Shown: in pieces, positions 1 to 7,833 of the stretch
Layout of the letters: every line of letters starts with the position of its first letter
Numbering within the stretch: the first letter of the stretch is position 1
Assembly (NCBI GenBank): GCA_021734075.1
Contig: JAIPJW010000022.1
Span: 1 to 33,055, forward strand
DNA length: 33,055 nt
Direction of reading: 5' to 3'
Source of the DNA: Cephaloticoccus sp.
Lineage (GTDB): Bacteria > Verrucomicrobiota > Verrucomicrobiia > Opitutales > Opitutaceae
Notes under the pieces: model-generated
Told to the model about the DNA's origin: nothing
The model's database searches: none
Seen by the model: only the letters and a program-made list of their open reading frames with translations
Program-made: the position numbers and the translations under genes

Positions 1-2
1 CC

Positions 3-341
3 CGCAAGCGGATGCTGCCCCAGGAATCACTGGATGGCGCCGTGGCCGTGATGTCACTGGGCGAGATTCCCGATCATCCCGAGGTTTTGCAGATGATCTA
101 CTCGGTCCTCAGACCCGGAGGCCGGTTCGTTGTCGCGGAAAGTGTGTTTGATCCCCACTATGTCAGCAAAAGCCGGCTGATTGCCGACGCCCTGGCTGCC
201 GGTTTTGCCGAGCGCCATTGTGTCGACAATCTATTCGCCTACGCCCTCGTGTTTGAACGATTGCGCCCTGCGGATGAAACGGCGCGGGCAAGGTCTGAAG
301 TCCGTGAACTGGAGGGGGAACCCGCATTTGCCCCCGCCTAG
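3..341 (+). CDS. SAM-dependent methyltransferase, C-terminal part (partial at left edge)
   Basis: The reading frame is already open at base 3, so the true start lies outside the window and only the last 112 codons are visible. The visible part has the late strands of a class I (Rossmann) methyltransferase: an acidic/hydrophobic strand followed by LRPGGRFVVAE, the usual post-motif-II signature, then a C-terminal strand ending in ALVFERL. The SAM-binding glycine loop and the substrate pocket are not in view, so the substrate cannot be named. A GNAT gene follows 15 bases downstream on the same strand and may be co-transcribed. The last 25 residues are charged and look like an unstructured tail. 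Confidence 0.75.
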   Translation, partial: RKRMLPQESLDGAVAVMSLGEIPDHPEVLQMIYSVLRPGGRFVVAESVFDPHYVSKSRLIADALAAGFAERHCVDNLFAYALVFERLRPADETARARSEVRELEGEPAFAPA

Positions 342-356
342 AATCGGGCGGTCGGC

Positions 357-836
357 TTGAACTCTGAACCATCCAGAAAAGTGAATGTCCTCCGCGCAAA
401 GCCGACCGATGCTGAAACCCTGAGCCGGATCGCCCGATCCGCCAAGGCCCATTGGGGGTATCCGGAATCATGGCTGCAACAATGGCAGGTTGAACTTACG
501 ATCACACCCGAGGCCATAAAGGCTCATCCGACCTTCATTGCCACGGATGCGGGCAGAATCATTGGCGTCTGTATGCTCAAACTGGCCGAATCCACCGCAT
601 CGATTGAACATATGTGGGTCCTGCCCGACGCGATGGGCCGGGGGGTTGGCCGGGCCCTTTTTGTTCAGGCCGAAATTGAGGCCCGGTCTTCCGGCGCCGT
701 TAATCTTTGCATCATCAGTGATCCTCACGCCGAGGAGTTTTATATCCGGATGGGGGCGAAGATCGTGGGCCATCTTCCGGCCAGAATGGATCAGACGGAA
801 CGGTTTCTTACGCTGCTGGAAAAACCGCTGGTCTGA
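357..836 (+). CDS. GNAT-family N-acetyltransferase
   Basis: A 159-residue protein with a single GNAT fold. The acetyl-CoA binding motif A is clear at about residues 86-101 (MWVLPDAMGRGVGRAL, the R/Q-x-x-G-x-G/A pattern), preceded by the beta strand GRIIGVCMLKL and followed by the typical late motif with FYIRMGAK. The frame opens with TTG at 357; a GTG at 381 is an alternative, and neither has a strong Shine-Dalgarno. The acceptor substrate (small molecule or protein N-terminus) cannot be inferred. It lies tail to tail with the DUF1501 gene, with only 12 bases between the two stop codons. Confidence 0.8.
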   Translation: MNSEPSRKVNVLRAKPTDAETLSRIARSAKAHWGYPESWLQQWQVELTITPEAIKAHPTFIATDAGRIIGVCMLKLAESTASIEHMWVLPDAMGRGVGRALFVQAEIEARSSGAVNLCIISDPHAEEFYIRMGAKIVGHLPARMDQTERFLTLLEKPLV

Positions 837-848
837 ACCGAGTGCTCC

Positions 849-2195
849 TCAACTCCGCAAGTAGCCGGGAAAGTTGTCCGGTTGCGCCGAAAATTTGGGA
901 AACACGTTGGCCAAGGCTCCCGTCCTCACCTCCATGTGTCGCACACAGGCCTCTGCAAAAAAATTTCGATAGTCGGTCGTGATGGCCAGATCACGCCCTT
1001 CATAGAGCTTGTCCGGGGCCAATCCGGGCCAGGCTCCGAGCACCTTCCCTCCCTTGACCGCCCCCCCGAGCGCGAAGAACGCCGTGCCGTGTCCGTGATC
1101 AGTGCCCCGATTGCCATTCTGGCGCGCGGTGCGACCAAATTCGCTCATGGTTAGGATCAGCACATCGGACATTTTGGCCCCAAGATCCCGGTGCAATGCG
1201 GCCAGACCGTTGCCAAATTCAGTCAACCGGGCGGCGAGTGCCCCCGTGGCATTGCCTTGATTGGCATGCGTATCCCAGCCTCCGATTTCCACAAACGCGA
1301 TTTCCAGCCCCACCTCGGCTTTGATCAATTGCGCCACTTGACGCATAGATCGACCGAAATTGCCGTTGGGATATTTGGCCCCCGCGGCGGGACGATAGTT
1401 GCCGGGCTTCACTTTTCTGAGCAGATCAATGGCCGCAAAGCCGTCCTGGCCTGCCCCATGCAAGGCGTCGCCCACGGCATTTTCATAGATTTCCGCAAAA
1501 CTCGTGGCCGCGTTGCCGCGAGTTCCGCCCCCCATCATGCCGGCCCCGCCGGCGGATTGGACTTCAGGTGCACCACCGGCAACGCCAAAGCGGGCGATGT
1601 CGGCGATGGCAATCGCCTCCTCCGGTCCATACAAACTGCGCGGCAACTGACTGGTCAGCGCCACCGCACTGAGGGCGGTGCGATGCGCCGCATCTTCGGG
1701 ACAAGCGGTGATGAGTCGATTCAGCCAGCCACTCGGCAAATTTTTGTTCCGGTCCGTGCCCAGTTCCATCATGTCCTGGGCCTCGAAATGCGAGCGTGTG
1801 GCCAGTGGATTGCCACAGGCATGGACCACGGCGAGTTCCCCGGCGCCATAGAGTTCATGCAAGGACCCCAAGGCGGGATGCAGACCGAACCCCGCGCCAA
1901 GATCCAATACGCCGGTCGCACCCGCCTTGCGGGTCGGTGCCGCCAGGGCAATGTCACTGCGCAAACGGTAATAATCCGGATCACCAAAGGGTGCGACCAT
2001 GGACATCCCGTCGGCCGCGCCTCGCTGAAAAACACAGACCAACACCCGCCGACCTCCTGCCGTCCGGCGCGGTTCTGCCGCGAGCACGGAAGCCCGGAGA
2101 TAAGCCGGACCAAACAACGCGCCGGCCCCGATGGCCGCAAACGCTAGTGCCCCCTGTTTGACGAAAAAGCGGCGGGAAATTGGCGGGAAATTCAT
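849..2195 (-). CDS. DUF1501 family protein, Tat-exported
   Basis: A 448-residue DUF1501 protein. I place the start at the ATG at 2195 because it puts a textbook twin-arginine signal at the N-terminus: SRRFFVKQG followed by an Ala/Gly-rich hydrophobic stretch ending near LRASVLA. The frame is open another 20 codons upstream, but that would overlap the DUF1800 gene. The C-terminal half has the conserved DUF1501 features: the segment around GGWDTHANQ, MSEFGRTARQNGN and the downstream DHGHGTAFF. DUF1501 proteins have a sulfatase/alkaline-phosphatase-like fold and are very common in Planctomycetes and Verrucomicrobia, almost always beside DUF1800, as here (4-base gap). The enzymatic activity is unknown. 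It is the last gene of a five-gene minus-strand run. Confidence 0.9.
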   Translation of the reverse strand: MNFPPISRRFFVKQGALAFAAIGAGALFGPAYLRASVLAAEPRRTAGGRRVLVCVFQRGAADGMSMVAPFGDPDYYRLRSDIALAAPTRKAGATGVLDLGAGFGLHPALGSLHELYGAGELAVVHACGNPLATRSHFEAQDMMELGTDRNKNLPSGWLNRLITACPEDAAHRTALSAVALTSQLPRSLYGPEEAIAIADIARFGVAGGAPEVQSAGGAGMMGGGTRGNAATSFAEIYENAVGDALHGAGQDGFAAIDLLRKVKPGNYRPAAGAKYPNGNFGRSMRQVAQLIKAEVGLEIAFVEIGGWDTHANQGNATGALAARLTEFGNGLAALHRDLGAKMSDVLILTMSEFGRTARQNGNRGTDHGHGTAFFALGGAVKGGKVLGAWPGLAPDKLYEGRDLAITTDYRNFFAEACVRHMEVRTGALANVFPKFSAQPDNFPGYLRS

Positions 2196-2199
2196 CGGC

Positions 2200-3993
2200 T
2201 TAACGTCGTTGAAATTCTGGTGAACCCAATAAAAGAGCCAGCAACCGGGGGGCATGCACCACCATGTGCTCGGTGTCGCTCGCGGTGCCCCCCTGCTCGA
2301 GCAGGATGCGGCGCGTGGTCAGACTGAGACCGCCGGCCAAAATCCGGCTGGCCATTGCATCCACTGCGGCGGCGGGATCATCCGTGCTGGCCCCGCCCAG
2401 GAGCGGGCCCACTGCAACGCGGACGTCAGGCACTTCCCCACCGGCGAGGGCGAGGGCAAAATTGAGCCGCGCCACCAGTGCGCCGGCCCCGACCCAATGC
2501 GAAGAGTCCTCGGAAAAACCGGTCGGTGGCGCCCAACCATAGATCGGCTGACCCATGTCCACCAGGTGCAACAGCACGGTCTTGCGCTTGAGATTTGCCA
2601 GCCGTTCCCCTCCCCGGCCCAAAACGGCCCCGGCCTCCACCGCATGCAAGGGGATTTTTCCCGGCCAACGTTTCACTTCGGTCAACTCCGCCCCGGTCGC
2701 CCGCAAACTGGAAGCGGCAAACTCAAAGGGCGATTTGGATTTAGCTCCGTAAAACTGCAGGGCAAAAAACTCCGGATCGAGGAACAGTGCCTGATAGGTC
2801 GCGCGCAGGTCGCCCTTGCTGCGCAGGTAGGCCCGGGCCACCCGCTCCACATAAGCTGCCGGCGGATTGTCGGCCACAAAGCGTTGGCATAGTTGATAAG
2901 CCAAATGGTGTGCGGTGGCCGGATGCAGCGCGAGCAGATCAAGCACGCGTTCACCGTCACGCTCCCCACCGCCCGCGGCAAATTTTGTGCCGAGGATCAG
3001 CTTGGCGCCGTCGTCGTGCAGCCGCCGCCGAAAAATGAAGTCGCCGGTCTTCGGCTCGATCGTCCAGCCAGTGAAGGCCCGGGCCACTTCCTGCACGTCC
3101 ATTTGGGTGTAACCCGCATCCACCCCGAGCGTGTGCAACTCCAGCAATTCACGTCCGTAGTTTTCGTTGAGACCACGTGTGGGGGTTGGCGCCGCCTTGG
3201 CCGCTTCCTCTCCCATGAGCTCATTTTGCCGCCGCTTGATTGCGGCTTTTTCGCGTTCACTTGGAGTATAGGTGCGGGAACTGCGAAAATTGTCGAGATA
3301 CACCAACATGGCGGTGCTGTGCGCGGTGGCGCCCAGCAGGTCGCGAAAGTTCCCCCACACATGCGGTCGGATGACTTCCTGCTCATAAGCGCCAATCACG
3401 GCCCGCACCTGCTGCTTGCGCGCATCGACATTGAAATGGTTGAACCAAAAATCCACCAGCACCTCCTCCAGCTGGCGCTCCGACAATACCGCCCGGGCCA
3501 GTTTGGCGTGCATCAATTCACCCAAAGCCTCCCCCACCATGAGGCGCGCGGCTTGCTGCTCGGCTGACGCTTTTCCCTTGGCCACGGGCATGTTTTCCGG
3601 GGTCATCGTTGCCTGATTGGTATTCATCGTCGCTGTCTGAACCTCCCGCTCCTGCCGGCGGGCGCGAATCTCGGCCTGGTAAGCCGCGACCAACTGTGAG
3701 GCGGGCAGACGGAGTTTGGGCAGGGCGGCGATGGCGGTATCCGCGGCTGGATCGGGAATTTTTCGGGGATCAAGTTGGCGGCGGATCCAATTTTCGACGC
3801 CGGTTTGCACCACTTGATCCACCTCACCGGGACGGGCTCCATAACCGAGCCGGTTGAGTGCATGCGTCGCCTGTTGGTGCGACGAAAGTGGGGGCAGGTC
3901 GGCGGCGGTTGTGTTCAAGGCCGCCGCGGCACCCGACAGTGAAAGCCAGCCCCACAGAAAAATCCAACAGTGCCGGCACGATCGGGAAAACAT
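2200..3993 (-). CDS. DUF1800 domain-containing secreted protein
   Basis: A 597-residue DUF1800 protein with an N-terminal signal sequence (hydrophobic WIFLWGWLSLSGAAAAL). Family hallmarks are visible: the early HALNRLGYGARPGEV segment, the block YGRELLELHTLGVDAGYTQ followed by VQEVARAFTGWTI, and near the C-terminus GWAPPTGFSEDSSHWVGAGAL. DUF1800 and DUF1501 form an obligate-looking pair exported to the periplasm; their joint function is not established. The ATG at 3993 has a good ribosome site, AAGGG five bases before the start. The stop codon lies 4 bases before the DUF1501 start, so the two are surely co-translated. A 52-base gap separates it from the YdbL-like gene upstream. Confidence 0.9.
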   Translation of the reverse strand: MFSRSCRHCWIFLWGWLSLSGAAAALNTTAADLPPLSSHQQATHALNRLGYGARPGEVDQVVQTGVENWIRRQLDPRKIPDPAADTAIAALPKLRLPASQLVAAYQAEIRARRQEREVQTATMNTNQATMTPENMPVAKGKASAEQQAARLMVGEALGELMHAKLARAVLSERQLEEVLVDFWFNHFNVDARKQQVRAVIGAYEQEVIRPHVWGNFRDLLGATAHSTAMLVYLDNFRSSRTYTPSEREKAAIKRRQNELMGEEAAKAAPTPTRGLNENYGRELLELHTLGVDAGYTQMDVQEVARAFTGWTIEPKTGDFIFRRRLHDDGAKLILGTKFAAGGGERDGERVLDLLALHPATAHHLAYQLCQRFVADNPPAAYVERVARAYLRSKGDLRATYQALFLDPEFFALQFYGAKSKSPFEFAASSLRATGAELTEVKRWPGKIPLHAVEAGAVLGRGGERLANLKRKTVLLHLVDMGQPIYGWAPPTGFSEDSSHWVGAGALVARLNFALALAGGEVPDVRVAVGPLLGGASTDDPAAAVDAMASRILAGGLSLTTRRILLEQGGTASDTEHMVVHAPRLLALLLGSPEFQRR

Positions 3994-4045
3994 ATCCCTT
4001 AGGACGCCGTTGCTGCGGCCGGGTTACAGCCGGCGGGGAACCATT

Positions 4046-4420
4046 CTATTTCTGATACCATTTGCCACCGTCGTCCTGCAGCCAGACTCCGTTGGCACTG
4101 TTGGCCGCGATTTGCCGGGCCCGGGCGCGACCGACCTGGTCTGCACTCGTCCCGGTCTTGCGCGCCAGTTCGGCATATACGGTCTCCCGGTCGGCATTTT
4201 CCGCCGCAACGACACTGGCCGCATCACCCGCGGCGGCGCGCACCTCGACCAGGCCGCGATTGTTCTCCCCGATGGCCCCGCTCATCTTGAGGTTGTCGAG
4301 CTGGCCAATGCGTTGCTCCATCCGGGCACGCACGGTGTTGAGGTCTTCGGCCCTGGTCAGGGTAGCCGCGAAAAACATGAGGAAAATGGCCAGCAGCAGG
4401 CGGGTGAAATTTGGGTTCAT
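4046..4420 (-). CDS. ydbL: YdbL family (DUF1318) periplasmic protein
   Basis: A 124-residue DUF1318/YdbL protein. The start is the ATG at 4420, giving a clean signal peptide (RLLLAIFLMFFAATLTRA-E). The frame is open 23 codons further upstream, but that extension overlaps the YnbE gene and lacks signal-peptide character. The mature part has the family pattern: RMEQRIGQLDNLKMSGAIGE, then ENADRETVYAELARKTGTS, then RARQIAANSANGVWLQ and the terminal GKWYQK. In E. coli ydbL follows ydbH and ynbE and is thought to assist the YdbH-YnbE envelope bridge. Here the gene order is conserved, with 7 bases between the ynbE stop and this start, which strongly supports the assignment. Confidence 0.88.
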   Translation of the reverse strand: MNPNFTRLLLAIFLMFFAATLTRAEDLNTVRARMEQRIGQLDNLKMSGAIGENNRGLVEVRAAAGDAASVVAAENADRETVYAELARKTGTSADQVGRARARQIAANSANGVWLQDDGGKWYQK

Positions 4421-4427
4421 GACGGAA

Positions 4428-4661
4428 TCAGGGTTGGGTTTCGGGAGTAATGGTCGTTGATTTCTTGTCCAGATCACCGAAGAAATCATCCAAGGCGCGA
4501 TCCACTTTCACATTCACATCCACGGTGGCATGCACCTGGATCGGATCCATCTTGACGTGAATACATCCGCCCAAAAGCGGGAGGAGAAAAACCAACAACA
4601 AGCGGCGCGGCATGGACTTCATGGAGACCCATTCGACCCGCAAGCGCAATGCGAGTTTCAT
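4428..4661 (-). CDS. ynbE: YnbE-like outer-membrane lipoprotein
   Basis: A 77-residue small lipoprotein. A lipobox LLGGC follows a hydrophobic stretch (RRLLLVFLLPLLGGC); the mature part, starting CIHVKMDPIQVHATVDVNV, matches the YnbE family. The ATG at 4661 overlaps the ydbH stop as ATGA, which argues for translational coupling and is the start used here. It gives an unusually long n-region of about 20 residues, so ATG at 4622 or 4613, which would give a compact lipoprotein signal, are real alternatives. In E. coli YnbE multimerises and contacts the C-terminus of YdbH to complete a periplasm-spanning lipid bridge. Its place between ydbH and ydbL is the same as in Proteobacteria. Confidence 0.85.
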   Translation of the reverse strand: MKLALRLRVEWVSMKSMPRRLLLVFLLPLLGGCIHVKMDPIQVHATVDVNVKVDRALDDFFGDLDKKSTTITPETQP

Positions 4662-5896
4662 CGTTTCTGACCAAAATTCAATTTAACGCGCTCATCCGAG
4701 CCAAGCTGCAACACTTGATCCAACGGTCCCGCCACATTCAGCACAAAGGTGACTTTTTCGACCGCACTGCCGGTGGCTGGGCGTGCCACGACCTCGACCA
4801 TGGCGGATCTGGCCCCATCCGGCCCGTCCGGGTAAAGCTGCACCTGCAACTTTTCCACCTGCAAGGGCAGATCACCCATTTCGATGCGGCGCAACGTATT
4901 ATACGCGGGGTTTTCCAGGGCCATCCAACGCGCGAACGGACCAAAAGCGTCCGGCAGCCATTGGATGCGTTCCGACGTGTGTTGAGTGAGAAATCCCGGC
5001 ATGGCCGCCAGGCGCAGGCTGGCCGGAGCGGCCGATTCCACGGTCAAGGATCCTCCCCCGGTTTTGGCCCCCGTTTTGGCATTCCAACCCACAGCCACCC
5101 ACCCATTGATCTGCCCACTGGCCTCACTGAGGGCCTGGGGGATATAATCAGCAAGGGCACCCAGCGCTACTCCGTTCAACTCGGCAACGGTGTCGATATC
5201 CAACTTTGCCGGATCCAGACTGAAGGGCCGCAATTTGACTTGCCCTCCCAGCACATCGATCCTCGCGTTTTGAATCGTCAACCGGCCCTCGGTTTCTCCG
5301 ATGGCATCCAGCACAAGATTGTGCAGTTTGATTCCCAGCGCTTCTGCCTCGTTCGCCCGTAAGTGCTGCTGCCGCACAAGCGGCCCTTCTGGTCCCAACT
5401 CCAGTTGGGTGTTCACGTCCAATCCCGAAAGTGTCCAGTTTTGTTTCATGCTGCCGACTGTGCCGTGGTGCAGGTCCACGGTTACCCGTCCGTTGACCGC
5501 TGTGCCGCGGATGGTTCCTGCACCGCTCATTTGCACCAGTCCTGTCATACTCATATCTTCGGGTATCCCGGTCATCCCTGCGCGCCTGCTCAAGGGACGC
5601 CACCAGCGCCCAATATCCACCTCACCCCGGATAATGCGCCAGGAAATGAGTTCATTGTCGGTCACCTGAAGTTCAAAACCCACGGAAAGACCCGGCGCAG
5701 TCACATCCACCTGAAACAGGTTTTCACCCGGGGAACCGGGTTGGGCCAGGATTCTCCAGTCCAAGGGGGGCACTTGGCCAAAGCCCCGCAAGGTCAACTG
5801 ACCGGCAACGTCACCCTGCAGGGGGGGCAGCGTCACCGCCCGGGCTGCCATCAACCCCAACCCCGCGTATAGGATGACGCTCACTAGTATGCGCAT
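4658..5896 (-). CDS. ydbH: YdbH-like AsmA-type intermembrane protein (short form)
   Basis: A 412-residue protein whose C-terminal half resembles the DctA-YdbH domain: repetitive beta-strand segments such as GEVDIGRWWRP, GTAVNGRVTVDLHHG, LTIQNARIDVLGGQVKLRP and the late PGFLTQHTSERIQWLPDAF. YdbH belongs to the AsmA-like group with TamB and YhdP and helps carry phospholipid to the outer membrane. An N-terminal hydrophobic stretch (residues 3-19) may be a membrane anchor or signal peptide. E. coli YdbH is about twice as long, so this is a shortened form missing most of the N-terminal part. It is the first gene of the minus-strand run and overlaps the YnbE gene by ATGA. The identification rests on both sequence and synteny. 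Confidence 0.82.
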   Translation of the reverse strand: MRILVSVILYAGLGLMAARAVTLPPLQGDVAGQLTLRGFGQVPPLDWRILAQPGSPGENLFQVDVTAPGLSVGFELQVTDNELISWRIIRGEVDIGRWWRPLSRRAGMTGIPEDMSMTGLVQMSGAGTIRGTAVNGRVTVDLHHGTVGSMKQNWTLSGLDVNTQLELGPEGPLVRQQHLRANEAEALGIKLHNLVLDAIGETEGRLTIQNARIDVLGGQVKLRPFSLDPAKLDIDTVAELNGVALGALADYIPQALSEASGQINGWVAVGWNAKTGAKTGGGSLTVESAAPASLRLAAMPGFLTQHTSERIQWLPDAFGPFARWMALENPAYNTLRRIEMGDLPLQVEKLQVQLYPDGPDGARSAMVEVVARPATGSAVEKVTFVLNVAGPLDQVLQLGSDERVKLNFGQKR

Positions 5897-6176
5897 GGGT
5901 TGTAGATTCGGGATATAAACAAAGGTTGCTAGCCCAGATTACCGTTGGAAAACCACTCCCCCCGCCTGACGTCTGATCAGATCGCGCTGTAAACATCTGA
6001 CATTGCTCACCATGGGCGCACGGCAGTTTTCCAATTTTGCGGCTGCATGATGCAATCAAACTGCAGCGAAGTTGTTAAAAGTTTCTAAAAATTAACATCG
6101 CAGCACCTGCTGGGTCCATTTTGCTGCGGACTGCTTGCGGTATGCAATTTATGTCCGCATGTATCATTGAATAGCA
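5897..6176. promoter_or_regulatory. Divergent intergenic region between ydbH-like and ACP genes
   Basis: A 280-base gap between two divergently transcribed units, so it should hold both promoters. I see no gene in it. An AT-rich patch at 6069-6098 contains a possible plus-strand promoter (TTGTTA at 6072, TAACAT at 6093, spacer 15, short of optimal). A 7-base inverted repeat, CGCAGCA at 6099-6105 and TGCTGCG at 6122-6128, lies just downstream and could be an operator or a leader hairpin. The ACP start at 6177 has no recognisable Shine-Dalgarno. The promoter call is weak. Confidence 0.35.
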
Positions 6177-6554
6177 ATGGATTCCAAAGTCAGAGCCGAT
6201 AAATTCACCACGCCCGAACCAGCAGAGTTGCTGAAGCACCTGCCTGCCCGCATTCAGGACAGCTACCAACGATTTGCCCTGACGGGTGACATACAGGCCG
6301 CCGACGAGGTCGTGCTCGCCATCATCAAGGACCATGTGCCCACCAAAAAAGCGGCGCTTATACCCACGGTGTTGACGGACAGTTCCACTTTGATCGGCGA
6401 TCTCGGCATAGATTCCGTATCCATTGCGGACGCCCTGTTTGTCTTGGAAGATGTTTTTGACGTGAGCATTTCGAATCAGGACTTGGTCAGGCTGCGCACC
6501 GTGGGGGATTTGAAAATTTTCCTGCGGAGCAGGCTCGCTAATAAATCAGCGTAA
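6177..6554 (+). CDS. Acyl carrier protein with N-terminal extension
   Basis: A 125-residue protein with an acyl carrier domain in its C-terminal two thirds. The phosphopantetheine attachment site is the Ser at residue 80 in LGIDSVSIADALFVLED; helix II and the terminal helix (TVGDLKIFLRSRL) follow as in other ACPs. The first roughly 40 residues precede the carrier domain and have no clear counterpart in FabC/AcpP, which is about 78 residues. It is followed after 15 bases by a ketosynthase gene, so this is likely a dedicated carrier for that enzyme, not the housekeeping ACP. The product of the pair is unknown. Confidence 0.85.
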   Translation: MDSKVRADKFTTPEPAELLKHLPARIQDSYQRFALTGDIQAADEVVLAIIKDHVPTKKAALIPTVLTDSSTLIGDLGIDSVSIADALFVLEDVFDVSISNQDLVRLRTVGDLKIFLRSRLANKSA

Positions 6555-6569
6555 GCAAAACCTGCCTGC

Positions 6570-7832
6570 ATGCCGCGCCAAGCCCTTGTTACTGGTCTCG
6601 GATTCATCACGCCGATCGGCAACACCCGTGCCGCTGTCGCGCAAAGCCTAAGGGAGGGTCGACACGGCATCGAAACGGTTGAATTTCTGGGCAATCCGCA
6701 TCTCAGTATCAAGGTGGTCGGCACCATCAAGGAGTTTGTCGCCCACACTCCGAATTGGCGCGATTGGCGTTTTCCCGCCAGCTACGACATTCCCAAGGAA
6801 GCGTTGCGCGGCCTTTCGCCCCACGGACTGTTTGCCCTCTGTGCCATCGAACAGGCTTTGGGTGACGCACAATTGACTGCTGCGGATATAGGTGACGGTG
6901 CAACCGGACTTTATTGTGCATCGGCCGGTTCCACCCTGCTCGCACACCACCATCTGACCCGACTCTTGGAGTCGCGCGGCGAGCGTTGCGGACCGTTGGG
7001 CGTGGTCTCCTCCATTGCCGGCACCCTCAACTTCAATTTGGCCGCACACTACGGCATTCGCGGTGCGGTCGGCGGATTTGTCGCGGCCTGTGCCTCATCC
7101 AGCCATGCCTTGGGTTGTGCGCTGGATGACATCCGTTTGGGCAGGCAAAAGCGCATGATCATCGTGGGCGCCGAAGAGGCGACGGCGGAAAGCATTCTGC
7201 CCTTTGCCGCCATGCGCGCCCTGTCGACCAATCCCGATCCGGCAACCGCATCCCGTCCCTTCGACGCGGGGCGCGATGGGTTCGTCGGCTCCGGTGGAGC
7301 CGTGGCCCTGATTATCGAGGAGGCCGAATTTGCCCAGCAACGCGGAGCCCGGATCTACGCCGAATTCGCCGGTTGGGGTCAGGCGGCCGATGGCTACAAT
7401 ATTGCCATTTCCCACCCTCAGGGCACGGGCTTGGTGGACGCAATCAACCGGGCACTGCAGGACACCCGGATTGATAGTGGACAAATCGATTACATCAATG
7501 CCCACGCCACTTCCACACCGGCCGGCGACCGTTCGGAAGCGTTGGCCTTGCAAACCGTCTTTACTGCCGCGGGACACACCCCGCCCATCAGCAGCACCAA
7601 GGGTCTGACGGGGCATCCCCTTTCGATGGCGGGGGTGATGGAAGCGGCCTTTTGCTCCCTCGCCATCAAGGATGGTTTTATTCCCGGCAATGCCCACCTG
7701 CGCGACATCGACGAGGTTTGCCGTGGCCTCAATCTGCCCCGCGAGACATTGCCCACGCCCCCCCGCACCGTGCTCAGCACGAGCAGCGGTTTTGGAGGCA
7801 GCAACGTCGGCTTGGTTTTCCGGCGCGTCTGA
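6570..7832 (+). CDS. Beta-ketoacyl-ACP synthase (FabF-like ketosynthase)
   Basis: A 420-residue thiolase-fold ketosynthase. The full catalytic set is present: Cys174 in VAACASSSHALG, His312 in YINAHATSTPAGD, Lys344 in SSTKGLTGHPL and His349. The C-terminus has the glycine-rich STSSGFGGSNVGLVF motif. The enzyme should condense an acyl group on Cys with malonyl-ACP. Sequence between residues 50 and 90 (with SYDIPKEALRGLSPHGLFAL) differs from housekeeping FabF but occurs in secondary-metabolism-type synthases. No reductase, dehydratase or malonyl transferase lies alongside; the only partner is the ACP immediately upstream. It ends one base from the glgP stop codon (convergent). I leave out a gene symbol because it may not be the housekeeping FabF. 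Confidence 0.88.
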   Translation: MPRQALVTGLGFITPIGNTRAAVAQSLREGRHGIETVEFLGNPHLSIKVVGTIKEFVAHTPNWRDWRFPASYDIPKEALRGLSPHGLFALCAIEQALGDAQLTAADIGDGATGLYCASAGSTLLAHHHLTRLLESRGERCGPLGVVSSIAGTLNFNLAAHYGIRGAVGGFVAACASSSHALGCALDDIRLGRQKRMIIVGAEEATAESILPFAAMRALSTNPDPATASRPFDAGRDGFVGSGGAVALIIEEAEFAQQRGARIYAEFAGWGQAADGYNIAISHPQGTGLVDAINRALQDTRIDSGQIDYINAHATSTPAGDRSEALALQTVFTAAGHTPPISSTKGLTGHPLSMAGVMEAAFCSLAIKDGFIPGNAHLRDIDEVCRGLNLPRETLPTPPRTVLSTSSGFGGSNVGLVFRRV

Positions 7833-7833
7833 T

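Noticed and set aside
1191-2147. Open frame of 318 codons on plus across the DUF1501 gene
   Set aside because: It is antisense to a clear DUF1501 protein with Tat signal; composition is that of a reverse-strand shadow.
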